Assembly (NCBI GenBank): GCA_009193035.1
Contig: SWDT01000117.1
Span: 44,395-108,394, forward strand
Reading direction: 5' to 3'
Length of the DNA: 64,000 bases
DNA from: Halicephalobus mephisto
Taxonomy: Eukaryota > Nematoda > Chromadorea > Rhabditida > Panagrolaimidae
The stretch's first letter is position 1, and every line of letters starts with the position of its first letter. Shown in pieces: positions 33,201-45,992 of the stretch. The notes beneath the pieces were generated by a model, which ran no database searches, had not been told where the DNA came from, and worked only from the letters and a program-made list of their open reading frames with translations. A program made the translations under genes and the position numbers.

Positions 33201-36200
33201 ATATAACAACTATATTTTTCATGAATATTTGGGATTTGTGACGAAAAATAAAACATAATAGTGACGATTTAAGTTTGTTACTGTCCCAAAAGTTACGTTT
33301 TTTTGTTCAGTCCCTGACAACCCGTATTAGAGTAAAAAAAACTTTATCCTTGGTCGCCTAAATTACATTTTATCCTTAGCTGTCTAGATTACACTTTATC
33401 CTTGGTTGCCTAGATCACACTTTATTCTTGGTTGGCTAGATCACACTTTATCCTTGGCTGTCTAGATCACACTTTATCCTTGGTTGCCTAGATCACACTT
33501 TATCCCTATTGTCTACTCCTGTTACTTATAAACTCTGTAACCGGAGACCTAAAATTTACTTTCTTCATCGTTACGCAGGACCACTTGGACGACAAATAAA
33601 ACAATAATTAAAATTAATTTTTAAATTATTTTACTTTTCAACACCCACCTGGAGGATATCCACCTCTGTCCTCAAGGCCGCTTCTTTGTTACTTGGGAAC
33701 TTCAATTTGTCGATTAACTTCACTGCCACGTGTTTTCCTGTTTGTCTGTGGATTCCACCGTAACAGACTCCAAACTGTCCAGATCCCAGGATTTCATCGG
33801 CGAATATCTGGTACAATTGCGAAAATTCCTGTTCTGATTGGATTTGAACTCCTAGATGACCAGTTTCCCCGGGAGTGGGGACTTTAAGCTGGACCATGTC
33901 TACTTGTCTAGCCAGATCCCCTGGGGTAGTCGAGGACTGGGGGGTCACCGGCATGAGGGCTTGTTTGATGGCAGAAGCCCATGAAAAAACATTATTTACT
34001 GTTTTTTCGAGTTTTTGAGTTTGACCGTCATCTGGAGAACAACCAGCTGAAAATTTCGAATAAAAAATAAACTTAATTTTTCAATCTTGGTCCTGATACG
34101 AATTTTGATTTTACAAAATTTAAAACATTTGTAATTTTTTTGAATTTTAATGTTTTTTAATAAATTTTTTTAAATCAAAATTCACAAAGTCTGTTATCCA
34201 AAAATATAAATAATAAAAATAACAATTAAAAATCCATCAAAAATAACACTAAAAAGAAAAAAATCATTATTCGTTTCAGGACCATAATTTTAAAAATTAT
34301 TTTTTTTTAATTTGAAAAATTATTTTTTTTTTATTTTAAAAATTTAATTTTTTTTATTTTAAAAATTATTTTTTTTATTTTAGGAATTTTTTTTATTTTA
34401 AAAATTATTTTTTTTTAATTCTAAAAATTTAATTTTTTTATTTTAGAAATTATTTTTTCATATATCTTACCCAAATTGATATTTTCCAGATTAGAGGGTC
34501 CGGGTAGGGGTTGTCCCAAGACGACCACACTCCCTACTTTCTGGAGGACCCTTCTGTTTGATGGATTCCATCGAAACAGAGGTAAATCTTCGTAATGGAT
34601 TATCGGGTCAATTATCATGGCTCTGATAAGATTCTACAAAGATCTACAAAAAAATTAAATAAATTTTTGAATAAAATATTTCAAAAATTCGTTATTTCAA
34701 AGATATTTTTAAAAATAAAAGTTTTTAAATTTAATTTAAGTAACAGGACCAAAACGAGCAATCGAAAGAAGCGAAAACGTCGATGATAGAACCCGCGCAA
34801 ATTCCTTTGGCTGGACATCGGATCGTGCAAAAGTCGCTCCGATCGGAGAACGCTGACATTCGCCGGATATACAAGACAGCCAGAGTGGTTTTCCATGGAT
34901 CGATTGTTAGAAAAAACAAATCAGATCGAAACGAGTTTGGGTCCAGTTCAGAACATTAAGGTGATAAAAAATAAAAAAATAAAACAACTTTTAAAAAAAT
35001 TAAAGTTTTAAAAAAACATCAAAATTTTAAAAATAAAACTTGAATTTTAAAATTAAACAAAAAAATAAAATTTTAATTATTTAAAAATAAAAATTTTAGA
35101 CAATTTTGAAATTTTAATTTAAAAAAAATAAAAATTTTAATTGAGAAAAAAAAATAAAATTTTAATTATTTAAAAATTAAAATTTTTAGAAAATTTTAAA
35201 ATTTTAATTTAAAAAAAAGTAAAATTCTATCAAATAGCCGAAAAACCAAGGTCATGGATGACTGTAGTAATATTGCCTCAGGGCATTTATGGTTAACAAA
35301 AATCAAATTTTTTAAATTTATTTCTAAATTTAAAATTAACTTTTTTAAACAAAAATATAAAAAACCCAAAATTTATTAAAATTAAAATTTTGTTTAAATT
35401 TCAGAAATTTCACGTTTTTTGAAAGTCGGTAATTAAATAAAAATAAAAACGTAATAAAAAGCAAAACTTGGGCGAAAACTAGCAGACAGACAAGTTTCGA
35501 GCCAAGTGGGCAGCGAGCCAACTGAACCAGATTTCTCCAAAACTCGTCCGCAGCAGTCTCCGAATGATAAAGAGACTTTCAAATCTCAGAAATGTTCAAC
35601 AAGTTACAAAAAAAGAAAATAATCATCCAAAAGTACTGTCTAAAAAATCGAAATTCAGAAAAATTCCAAAATTTCAACAAAATATTAAGAAAAAATAAAA
35701 ATTTTTAATAAAAATGTTAAAAAAAAATAAAAATTTTTAATAAAAATATTTAAAAAACTAAAAATTTTTAATAAAAATATTAAAAAAAATAAAAATTTTC
35801 AATAAAAATATTTTAAAAAATATATTTTTTAAAAAATAATAATTTTAATAAAAATGTTTGAAAATAATAAAAATTTTTAATAAAAATATTTTGAAAAATT
35901 CTCTAAGAAAATTTCAGTTATATTTAAAAAGAAAACTCAAAATTCTTGAAAAAAGTTTTTCAAAAATAAATTGTGGTCATTCTAGAACGGTCTATTCATC
36001 AGTTTTGCTTTTTTCCGTTTTCGATCGTTTACATTCGAAAAACGTTGAAATTCTTTTTAGAAAACTATAGTTTTTCAAAAATTATTTATTTAGAAAATAA
36101 AAAAATTAAAATCAAAATTTTAAAAATAAAAAAAACTAAAAATTTTAAAAATTTTAAATTTAAAAAAATAAAAAAAACTAAAAAAATTTTTAATTTTAAT

Positions 36201-39200
36201 TTTAAAGAAAAATTTAAAAAATATAAATTAAAACTGAAAAATTAAAGAGCAAAGATTTTAATTTTAAAAAAAGTTTAAAAAATATAAAATTAAAAATTTT
36301 GAAAAGATGAAATTTAAATAAAATTAAAATTAAGATTTACAAAAGTTAACTAGCCACAAATGAAGACCCATAATTGACTTCTAAACTAGGAAAATTAATC
36401 AAGATAGACCAGATGGGAAATTTTAAAAGATATCCGGAAAAATTTTGATAAACATCTTTGACGAAATTCCTTATGGCATTATGAAAAATCATTTTTCAAC
36501 GATATTTATTATTTATAAAATTAATTTCCATGTTTATATAAATTCAAAAAATTAATTTTCAATTTTTTCAGATCTGAAATTTTATTTTTTAAATATTCGT
36601 GAATTTAAAAAAGTTTATTTAAAAATTCTAAAGAAAATTGTAAATTAAAAAAATTAGAAATTGTTTCCAAAGTGATTTTTAAAAAATTTTAAAGATATTT
36701 GTAAATTTAAAAAAAAATTGGAAATTGTTTCTAAAGTGATTTTTAAAAAACTTATTTTAAAAAATTTTTTATAGAAATTTATAAATTAAAAAAAGTTGGA
36801 AATTGTTTCTAAAGTAGTTTTTTTTAAATTTATTTTAAAAATTTTAAAGAAATTTGTAAATTAAAAAATTGGAAATTGTTTCTAAAGTTATTTTTAAAAA
36901 ATTTTAAAGATATTTGTAAATTAAAAAAAAAATTGGAAATTGTTTCTAAAATGATTTTTAAAAAATTTTAAAGAAATTTGTAAATTAAAAAATTGGAAAT
37001 TGTTTCTAAAGTGATTTTTTAAAGATCTCCATATCCTTATCAGAGCCACAGTATACCCAAGAAATTAAATTTTAAATTTTAAATTGAACCAACCGATAAA
37101 ATAAGTGGAATTCTGGGTCTTGATCTCGAAGTAATGAGTCAATTCTCTCTTCAAGTCCCCGTGGACAACGTGGACTTCGAGGATTTCGGACAGCGGAAGC
37201 TCCTTGTAGTACCCTGAGCCCTGCTCGTCCTTGTACATCACGATCGACTTCGTATCCAGACGCCAGTAGTGTTTCTTCCTCTGGAAAAATTTTAAATTAA
37301 ATTTCTAAAATAATATTTACGGAAAATTGCGTTTAAAAAAAATAAAAAAATAAAAAAAATTTTAATTTTTAAATAATTTCGAAAATTTTGAAGTTTTTAA
37401 ATTTTTTAAACTTTTAAATAATTTCGAAAATTTTGAAGTTTTTAAAAAAAACATGAAAAAGTTGGAAATTTCTAAAATATTTTCAAAGTTACAGAATTTT
37501 CTACTAGATTTCAGAAATTTTATAATATTCTAGAAATTCCCAACGAAATTTAGCCGAATTTTAGAAATTTGTTTAATTTTAGAAAATTTCAGAAATTTTC
37601 GAAATTCTAGAAAAATTAAAGAATTTTTTATTGAATTTTGAAAAACATGAGCTTCCAGAACTGTCCCAGAAAATTCATCAACTTTTTTTAATTTTTAGAA
37701 GGTTTTAGAAACTTCCAGATTCCAAAAATTAAAAATTACACAATTCTGAAAAATTTCAAAGTTCTAAAAATCCTAGAATCTTCCATTGGATTCTGGAAAT
37801 CTGAAAATTTTAAAAATATTCGAAATTTCAGAAATTTAAAATTATTCAAATTTAATTTACCATGTTGTGTTTATCGGTGTAGTGGACCATCCAGCCTTCT
37901 CTGATGACTTTGTTGTTCGGTCGTTTGGTCTGCTTCTTCGACATCACGATCCTCTGGAGAGGGATGTACTGGGAATCTGAATTCAGGTCTTCCTCCCCCG
38001 GGGGGCTGGTGGCCCCGAAGTCTTCTCTGTCGCCGGTGTCGGTTCCCTGGAGGGGGGCCGAGGGGACGGACTGGACGACCTTGTGGGAGGGCATCCGGAG
38101 ACAGGAGTCGTCCACGGATCCTTCATTCAAACCTACAATAAAAATAAAAATAAAAATAAAATAAAAATAAAAATAAAATGCTCAAGCAAAACGAGAAAAG
38201 ACCGTAATCAGGGAAGAAGCAAAACAGATAGCGAAAAAGCTCAAGCAAAGTGCAAGCAATCAGGATTACCGTCTCTACTGCCATAGGGCACACTACTCAT
38301 CCGAAGATCATTCATGCTTCCGCCGAAATTTGAAGCTAAAATTGAGGGAAATAATAATATTCAAAAATAATATTAAATTTCTGTTAAAATTAATTTTTTT
38401 AAACATTTAATTAAAATTCAATTATTTTAAAAAAACTTAAAATTCGAAAAAAATTTATTTTTATTTTTTCTTTAACTTTATAATTCTTATATTTGATTTT
38501 TTACAAAATTTCCAAATTATATATAGTTAAATTAATAAAATTTAAAATATTAATAAATTTTCGAAAATAATTTAAAATATTAATAAAACTTAAGTCATTA
38601 ATAAAATTTAAATCATTAACAAAATTTTAAATACTAATAAATTTTCAAAAATAATTTTAAATATTAATAAAATTTAAATATTAATAAATTTTCAAAAATA
38701 ATTTTAAATATTAATAAAATTTAAAATAAGTAATTCGAAATCAAGAATGTTCCGTTATTGACCAGGCAATAAAGGTCCAATTGGTCATCTGATAGGTCTT
38801 CGAAAAGGACTAATTTGATCTTTCAAACGAAATAAAGGATTTTACAGCTTTCGAAATGCTGATTCAGAATCTGTTATTTATTTTTACCGAATGTCCTTCT
38901 GGAACGAGATAATTTCAAAAATTCATAAATTTCGGAAAAATATCAAAAATTAAATTTCAACATTTTTATTTTTTAAATTAGTTTTCAATTTTAATCAACT
39001 TCAAATTTCATATTCGAAATAATTGTAAAAGTTTGTAGAATTTGAATAAAAATCGATTTTTACCAATGTGCAAAGAATACGGTAAATGCCCGACCAACGA
39101 ACTGCTATCATTATGTTTAACAAAAAAACATTCCTCACTTCCCCAAAAAACTACTTCATATATCTTTTTTTCTCTTTTAACAATTATATCACATCTTTGA

Positions 39201-42200
39201 TAAAATGCTTAATTACCCTAATTGGAGGTAACTGGGATAAAAACTACACTAAAAAAGCTCCTGAAGAGATAGCTTGAATATCAGGGAATCTGGACTACTG
39301 TAGAAAAAGAGTGAAATTTTCTATTGTCTTGTGTTAACACTTGTTATGTAGATATTAGGATAAAAACTACACTAAAAAAGCTCCTGAAGAGATAGCTTGA
39401 ATATCAGGGAATCTGGACTACTGTATAAAAAGAGTGAGACCTTCTGGTGTTTGGTATGTGATATATATTATTATTGTCTGTGTCGTATTGTTTTAAGTAA
39501 AGATTAGTAATATTCTTCCTATTTCTGTCTTAACAGAGATCTAAGTGAATAAACGAATCGTCTGATAGAAGTCCCAACAATGACATATGACGAAATTTAA
39601 TTCCAATGTATTTCCGGTGCTACTTCCGAAAACCAATCAGACAGCTCAATCAGCTTATAATTTAGCGTTGTTTATAAATAAAAATTATTAAAATTGATTA
39701 AATTGAAACAGAAAATGACGATGTGTAAATTTCGAAAATTTATTTTTTTTGATTTTCATGTTTGAAAAATTAAATTTCGATATTTTTAAAATTTTTCAGT
39801 TACAATTATTTCGAAATTTGCAGTAGATTAAAAAAATTATCTAAATTAACAAAAAAAATTAAAAATATTTAAAAATAAAATCATCTTTGTTTTTTGAAAA
39901 GTTAAAATTTAATATATTTCTAATTCTTTTTTTAAAAAGCAGTTTTACAGTCATAGTTACTTTGTAATTTGCAGTAAATTAAAAACAAAAAATTATCTAA
40001 ATTAATAAAAAAATAAAAATAAAATCATCTTTGTTTTTTGAAAAATTAAAATTTAACATATTTCTAATTCTTTTTTTTTAAAAAGTAGTTTTACAGTCAT
40101 AGTTACTTTGTAATTTGCAGTAAATTAAAAACAAAAAATTATCTAAATTAATAAAAAATAAGAATAAAAAAATAAAAATAAAATCATCTTTGTTTTTTGA
40201 AAGTTCATGTTTGAAAAGTTAAAATTTAACATATTTCTAATTCTTTTTTTTAAAAATCAGTTTTACAGTCATAGTTACTTTGTAATTTGCAGTAAATTAA
40301 AAACAAAAAATTATCTAAGTTAATAAAAAAATAAAAATAAAAATATCCGAACATCCAGTTGTTTTTATTTTTTATTTTTCATATATGAAATTTTATTTTT
40401 TCCTAATTTCCATGTTTTAGGAAACTCTCTTCTGAACATGAACTAATTTCGAAACAAAATTCTACTATTTATATATAAAATTTTCAATTTTCCCATTTTA
40501 GGACATTCTTTAAAAATGGACAACAGATTTTGAATACATATTTTATGAGCTTGAAGATGATGTACAGCTCAATCGGAAGACGGACTTGATTAAAGTCCTT
40601 TTTCCACTTAACGAACAACCAAAGGGACTTACTATCGTCTCCGGCTCCGAGTAATCCGGCAGGAGTTTGTGGAGCGTTTCCGTGACAATCTTTAGGAACA
40701 AATTGCTCGCATTTCTTGTGGCAATTGTATTTACAATCTGGAAGACATGATGTAGGACTTTAAACGGGAGATGACTCACCTCGACATTGGACTCCTTGAC
40801 GAATGAGACCTTTGAGGAGCTTTTTGCAATGTTGGCAGACAGTTGGTCGTTTGTAGGAATGAGTTTGGAAAGTGTGGGGGACCTTGACTCTGGTGGCTTC
40901 AGCGACCTCCATCCACAAGGGTCGACCGGACCAGGACGAAGATCGGTCTTTCCGGGCAATCTGGAGGAACTGAAACAGGTGAACATCAAGAACTAAGTCT
41001 TGGTGCAAAAAGAAGAAATGTGAGTTCATTTGACAGTTTTCTATGAAGTCAAAATTGAAGTAGAAAATACTCTGAGAAAAATTCAAATTTCAAATCGCCG
41101 TAACTCAGCGAATATTCAGTGAATTTTCATTATTCTTTTTTAATAGATTTTACTAAAGTTGTAGTGTCGTTTAATATCGAGAAATATAAAATCAAAAGTT
41201 ATTTTAACTTAGAAACTTGAGATTGAAAAGATGTTTCGTGTATGTTGCAAGGTCATCTTTCAACCTTTAGCGTTCTGTTTCGAAATCTATTTTATTATTT
41301 TTTAACACAGATTTTCTGAAATTAGATCTAACTGAATGGAATCAACATTTAAGAGCTTCTGATTATGGTTTTCATATTATTTGATTCTAAATGAGTATAA
41401 TCGATGACAAGATTGCAATTTGATAGAAGATTTATTCTAAATGAATGTAATCAATATACTTGGATCATGTTTGTTTTTAGTTAAGAAGGTGTTAATACGT
41501 TGATTACATCCATTTAGAATCAATCTTCTATTAAATTGCAATTCTGTCATCGATTATATTCATTTAGAATCAAATAATATAAAAACCGTAATCAGAAGCT
41601 CTTAAATGTTGATTCCATTCAATTAGATCTAATTTCAGAAAACTTGTGTAAAGTTAAGATTCCCCCTATATTTTTACTACAAAATTAACACTTGACTTTA
41701 TAGTTTTCATTATGTTTAAAATTATTTAAGTTGGTCAAAGTAAATCGCCTAAATTCACATTTTTAAATTTAAAAAACTTGAATTTTTAGAGTATTGGAAA
41801 TAGAAAATACCGGAAATAACTGTGAATTAATGCAGACTTAGAAACACTTACATTGCCCCCGATGGGATCTCCGTCATCGTGCTGTTCGGTCGTCACCAGA
41901 ATGTCCGGGGTCGTCAACGGATGAGTACCTGTGTTTATCCCGGATCCTCCTGTGGTTACTGTAGTTGCAATGGACCCGATTCCGGAGGAACAAATAGATC
42001 CTCTATTGGAATCCAATGGTCCAGAAGATACAGTAGGAATCAAATTTGTATTCTGGAGTCCCACAGAGTTCCTGGGGGAAAGCGGAATGGCACTGGGTCT
42101 TCTCTGTCGACATCCATTGCAGTTGTTTGGGATTTTTGATGCACATCTTTTATGATAATTCAACCCGCATCCTGAAAAAATAAAAATAATTAAAAAATCA

Positions 42201-45200
42201 AGAGATAAAAATTAAAATATCTATTTAAATATCAAGACTCCTGGCACGATTGTCTGCGTCTCTCGCTCGCTCGCTTGTTTTTTTCCTTTTTCACTCCTCA
42301 GCCCAAATTTGACTCTATTACTTTTCTTTTTTGTACATTTTTTATATTTTTTATATTTTTTATCCATCCTTAATTTCAATGTGTCCTTCCCTATTGGTTA
42401 AAAGTCGATATATCAATTTTTTGTAATTTTTACATTTTTCATTAATTTTCTAATTTCTACTTGTTCTTCCCTATTGGTTAAAAGTCGATATATCAGTTAT
42501 CTCTTAGTACTTATGCATTTTATTAATTTTTGATAATCTCCCCTTAATATCTGCTTTTTCTACCGAAAGTGATATATCATTCGATTAGTCATTTTTGAAA
42601 ATATTCTTACGTGTCTTGTTTATGCTTCGGTAATTTCCCTACATATCTACATGTTTTTGACTATCGACTGAAAAGTTGATGTATTACTTAGCTGTTTGCT
42701 TCTTAGTATTGTTATTCCTTTATATCTACACAGCTTCACTTTTAATTAAAAGGTTGATATATCACTTGACCACTTAGTCCCCTAATATTAACCTGGGACT
42801 TATTTTCGTCTGGACCCGAAAGTACTATTCTCCTTAAATTACAGTTTTTATAAAAATAACCTTGATATACAACAAATATAATTTCGTTGCCAGGTGTTTT
42901 AATTTTAATTCTCGTATTTTTTAAATTTTGCTCTGCCAACATTTGGTTGTAATGACTTTTAATAGAAAGTCATAATTCCTGGTGGATTCTACGCATTCGT
43001 AGTTCTTAAGCTAGTAATTTTCCGCTTTTAGAAACCTACCTTGACATTTAAGACCTTGCTTGACCAAACCGAAGAGAAGCTCTCCACAAAAGTCACAAAA
43101 AGTAGGAGACTTGTAGCTGTGGACGTAGAGTGTGTGTGGATGAACGACTAATCGTTCATGTTGTGGAGTGGCTAAATATGAGCAATTAAAGATTAGAAAC
43201 AATAAAATTGGATGTTATTTTTAATAGGTGATTTTCACTTGAATTTGGGGTTTTAAAAAGAATCCATCTCGTCCAATTACTTACGTGTATGGATGAATAT
43301 CTCCATTATTTAACGGTAAGGAAATGGTAATAACAATAAGGAAAGAGAACCCGTTTGACAAGTCCGGAGACTTGTGGTAGTACAGATGACTTAGGACTAT
43401 ACGGAGTTGAAGTCTCTGTAGAATAACATTATAGAAATCACGTTCAAGTAGACGTCATAGGGATGGTAATTGTCAATGACCAATAAGCAAGTAAAGTGCA
43501 AAGATTTTTGACAAATGAATGTAGTTCTCAATTGAGAGCTTACGAAATTGGGACGGAATGGGATTTTACAAAAGTCCGATATAAATGTATCTAAAAGACC
43601 CAAAAACCTCAATTTTGCAAATCTGGAGAGAATTGAAGTAAATATTTCCCTTGGCTATACCCGTATTCTAAGCCCGTGTATATCAGTTACCTAACACGAA
43701 AGCCAAGGTTGTCAATTTAAAAAAACACGATATTTATCGAAATAATGTTTTTGAGCAGCACAGTTGTATACTAAAACCCTCAAAACTTTGTAAATAGCTG
43801 GTTATCAGGGAAAGGATACAAAATGGGAAATCTCATCCAAATTGCAGGGAGCAACAAGACGGCTTTTCTTCTTAGACTTCCACTAAAAAGTAAAAAGGAA
43901 GCCAGACACACAGCAATCTGCGCGACTTTCATTGACTCCTGAGTCTTCGAAACGGCGTCTTAGGACTTTTCTACTGCACTGCGAGGCAAAAAGTTACTGC
44001 AAGACCTTGTTGTCATCTTGCCTCAGGCAGAAGTCAAAAGTTATTCTGCAAGAAGGAAAAACAGCGACGGAATAGATATCTAGAGGTAGTTTTGGAGTAA
44101 AAGTAACAAATTAGTAGACGCTAAGTTTCATCTTAGGTTGCTTATGATAACTGAAGTAGTGGTAATTATAGTTTCGATAATGATGTTTTTGAAATTATTT
44201 TGAAAATGAAATAATATTGAAAAAAATTATAATGATGTAAAAGAATTTTCAATTAGCATAGGTCTAATTTTCTTCAATCTCACAAAACACTCCATATCCC
44301 CCCCTGCAAATTTTCACATTTTAACTTGTGGTACGAACAAACAAGCGGCTTAATGCCGGCACTTTTAAGCCGAAAGAGGTCTTCTACTTTTCGTCATCAA
44401 AAAGTGGGGTTGCGTGTTTAGTCTGTTATCTGGATGAAAAGGGAAGACAAGAAAATATTACCATATTTTTAAAAATGGATATAATTCAAGTGGAAAATCG
44501 TGGTTTTTAAATGTGAACTTACGACTAAGGACAATTTCGACGAGAGTCCCATCGGGAACGTCGGCACTGGTAGTGATCAGTTGGAGAATGTTGACAGAAC
44601 GGAGATCGTGTCGATAAAGAAGAATGTGATCAACCACGTTATTACCAAAGCTTTGATTTGGGTACTGAAATAAGTTTTTTAAATTACAATGAAAAAAGTA
44701 AATTTTCAAATTAAAAAAAATAAATTTTTAAATTAAAAAAAAATAAATTTTTGAATTAAAAAAAAATAAATTTTTGAATTAAAAAAAGTAAATTTTTGAA
44801 TTAAAAAAAATTTTTTTAATTTTTAGAAAAAAGTGAACTTTAAGAAATTCTTAATTTGTTTAAAAAATTTTAAAATCTCTAAAAATGTAAATTTTAGGAT
44901 TTTTCAAAAAAATTAATTTTGAAATTAAAATTTAATTTAAAAAAATTAGAATTTAAAAAAATTAATATCGAAATTATTATTTCTGCTGCTGAAAATTTAG
45001 AAACAGTTAATTTCGCCGGAGGGAAAAGTGGATTTTTGGGAATTTTTATAAATTTATAGGAAGTTTATAAAATTCAGCAAAAATCTGAAAAATAATTTGT
45101 GAGGAATTCAAAACTAAATTAAGTGTTTTCCCAAAAGAATTATTTTATTAATTTGCTCTATTTCTAAAAAGCGGTCAATTTTTGAAGATCTGCCAGGAGA

Positions 45201-45992
45201 ATTTTAATTAGATCTTGTCAATACTACAGTATCCCGAGAAAAATACCTAATTCTAAATTACTAGAAAATTTTTGTTTTTAATTAAATATTTTAAAAAAAT
45301 TTTAATTTTTTAAAATCTCTATTTTTTAAAATTTTAATTTTTTAATGAACATATTTTTAAACAATTTTTTAATTTAAGTTTTAATTAATTTCTATTTTTT
45401 AAAATATAAGTTTTTTAATAAACATATTTTTAAAAAAATTTAATTTTTTCATTAAAATTTTCTTTAAATTTTTATTTTTTTAAATTTTTGAATTTAGAAA
45501 CTTACGTGTTTTTTGATAAATCTCGCAGCGATTTCCCTGAGTTCCTTTATAGCCACTTCTTGAGTCTGTAGACTGATAGTCTCCTTGAATATTCCGCTTT
45601 GTAATTGGAAAGTTAGCCCGGCCATTATTGTAGGACTTTGAGATCTGTGGAAAATGTTCCAGAATCCAGTATCTTTAGAATTTGCAGAATTTGTCGAAGA
45701 AGACCTAGGTTTGTTTCTTCCTGTGGAGACGGGAGGAAGATTATTTTGGGTTTCGGTTGTTAATAAACCTTCGGTTTGGAAGATTTCTCCAAATTCAGGA
45801 GCTCTGTAGGAAGTCTTGCCACAAACGGCGACTGGAGAAGCAGGTCGGTGACGATCATGAGAATTGGAGGAGATTCTGGAGAGAGGGGAACAGGATCCCG
45901 GTGTCTTCCTGGTCTTGACTGGATCTGAAGCGGCGGAAGTCGAAGGACCGTCTCCAGATGGGGGGCTGCTGCAAGATTCCGCTGCTCCTTCG
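30224..45992 (-). CDS. dkf-2: Protein kinase D (DKF-type), 14 exons
   Basis: A diacylglycerol-responsive Ser/Thr kinase. Exons: 45506-45992, 44523-44664, 43040-43171, 41852-42171, 40780-40969, 40633-40737, 38270-38335, 37861-38132, 37094-37280, 33649-34046, 32214-32559, 31442-31558, 30631-30696 and 30224-30441. Every junction agrees in phase; about 1,015 codons. Order: Ser-rich N-terminus; ubiquitin-like region (G-L-T-F-Q-L to V-E-I-V-L-S); C1a and C1b zinc fingers (H-T-L-Y-V-H-S-Y and H-T-F-Q-T-H-S-Y starts, HX12CX2C patterns); acidic linker; PH domain (W-M-V-H-Y to W-A-S-A-I-K-Q-A-L); kinase with [25 protein letters not shown], the activation loop [16 protein letters not shown]. The C-terminus lacks a PDZ-type end. 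Exon 1 has an acceptor (ttccag) before it and no ATG, so either further 5' exons exist or translation starts at the Met before G-L-T-F after trans-splicing. C. elegans DKF-2 is the closest by length and domains; DKF-1 is less likely. Confidence 0.92.
31020..31435. repeat. A/T tandem tract TTATTTTAGAAATATC
   Basis: More than twenty imperfect copies of a 14-18-bp unit (TTATTTTAGAAATATC and variants) in the intron of the kinase gene between the 31442-31558 and 30631-30696 exons. Simple-sequence expansion. Confidence 0.7.
32851..33010. repeat. 41-bp tandem repeat in kinase intron
   Basis: Four copies of a unit containing TTGGTCCCGAACGGATTCC followed by CTTAGAACCAAAAAAATAA, starting near 32851, 32892, 32933 and 32974. 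The last is the most diverged. Confidence 0.75.
33149..33307. mobile_element. MITE-like element, second copy
   Basis: ACCGTAACTTTTGG at the left end and CCAAAAGTTACG at the right end are exact inverted repeats. The interior shares GTGACGATTT and GTTTGTTACTG with the element at 3391-3506. It is embedded in an intron of the kinase gene. Non-coding. Confidence 0.65.
33341..33510. repeat. 26-bp tandem repeat in kinase intron
   Basis: About seven copies of ACTTTATCCTTGGTTGCC plus TAGATCAC, with alternating variants TTGCC and CTGTC. It lies immediately upstream (minus sense: downstream) of the kinase exon at 33649-34046. Confidence 0.75.
34471..34633 (-). CDS. Putative alternative first exon of the kinase gene
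   Basis: An open exon with an acceptor-like CTTTGTAG before it and an ATG at 34618. It ends at a good donor (G|gtaagat) in phase 1. Exon 33649-34046 needs phase 1, so it can splice directly there, as the PH exon 37094-37280 also does. It cannot be an internal cassette between the PH exon and that exon: from the phase-1 PH donor, none of the acceptors at its 5' end keeps the frame open. It encodes about 49 new residues ([13 protein letters not shown]...), not resembling PKD. The predicted product would lack the ubiquitin-like, C1 and most PH sequence but keep the whole kinase domain. Less AT-rich blocks upstream (34745-34925, 35460-35580) could hold a promoter. Inferred only. Confidence 0.45.
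36600..37015. repeat. Tandem repeat in kinase intron
   Basis: Five to six imperfect copies of a 60-90-bp unit containing TTGGAAATTGTTTCTAAAGT and AAATTTTAAAGAAATTTGTA. It lies just downstream (minus strand) of the PH exon donor. Confidence 0.65.
39236..39437. repeat. 80-bp direct duplication
   Basis: The stretch GATAAAAACTACACTAAAAA through GGACTACTGTA (39236-39303) is repeated almost identically at 39359-39425, an offset of about 122 bp. Intron of the kinase gene. Confidence 0.8.
39745..40345. repeat. About 145-bp tandem repeat, four copies
   Basis: Units contain AAATTTAACATATTTC, a poly-T run, TTTTACAGTCATAGTTACTT and TTGCAGTAAATTAAAAACAA. They start near 39745, 39890, 40020 and 40190, the first being the most diverged. 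Intron of the kinase gene. Confidence 0.75.
41304..41650. mobile_element. Fold-back element in kinase intron
   Basis: The left arm (41304-41465) starts ACACAGATTTTCTGAAATTAG. The right arm (41490-41650) is its reverse complement, ending CTAATTTCAGAAAACTTGTG. Paired inner blocks include GAATCAACATTTAAGAGCTT against AAGCTCTTAAATGTTGATTC. The arms are about 155 bp and nearly identical, with a loop of only about 25 bp. MITE or inverted duplication; no coding capacity. It lies in the intron between exons 41852-42171 and 40780-40969. Confidence 0.8.
42253..42263 (+). promoter_or_regulatory. TCTGCGTCTCT motif
   Basis: An exact match to the TCTGCGTCTCT core-promoter motif described for Caenorhabditis, followed by (CTCG)n. 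It sits in a kinase intron, on the strand opposite to the gene, 82 bp from an exon edge. It could be a cryptic or antisense promoter, or chance. Confidence 0.3.
42374..42500. repeat. Direct repeat CCCTATTGGTTAAAAGTCG
   Basis: CTTCCCTATTGGTTAAAAG followed by TCGATATATCA occurs twice, at about 42387 and 42467. Variants with AAAGT(C/T)GATATATCA follow near 42670 and 42750. Intron of the kinase gene. Confidence 0.6.

Noticed and set aside
34731..34919. ORFs on both strands around 34.8 kb
   Set aside because: No consensus donor joins them to the kinase exons and neither translation resembles a protein; more likely an untranslated or promoter block.
35973..36245. Lysine/asparagine-rich ORFs in A/T tracts (also at 57439-57627)
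   Set aside because: Low-complexity translation of poly-A/T sequence.
40543..40989. Single long minus-strand ORF read as one exon
   Set aside because: It mixes frames; the C1b sequence is explained by two exons with an intron (40738-40779) in consistent phase.
43840..44060. Minus-strand ATG frame with a signal-like start (M-K-V-A-Q-I-A) in a kinase intron, possible alternative first exon
   Set aside because: No donor in a phase fitting exon 43040-43171 was found before its stop; probably a chance frame in a less AT-rich block.
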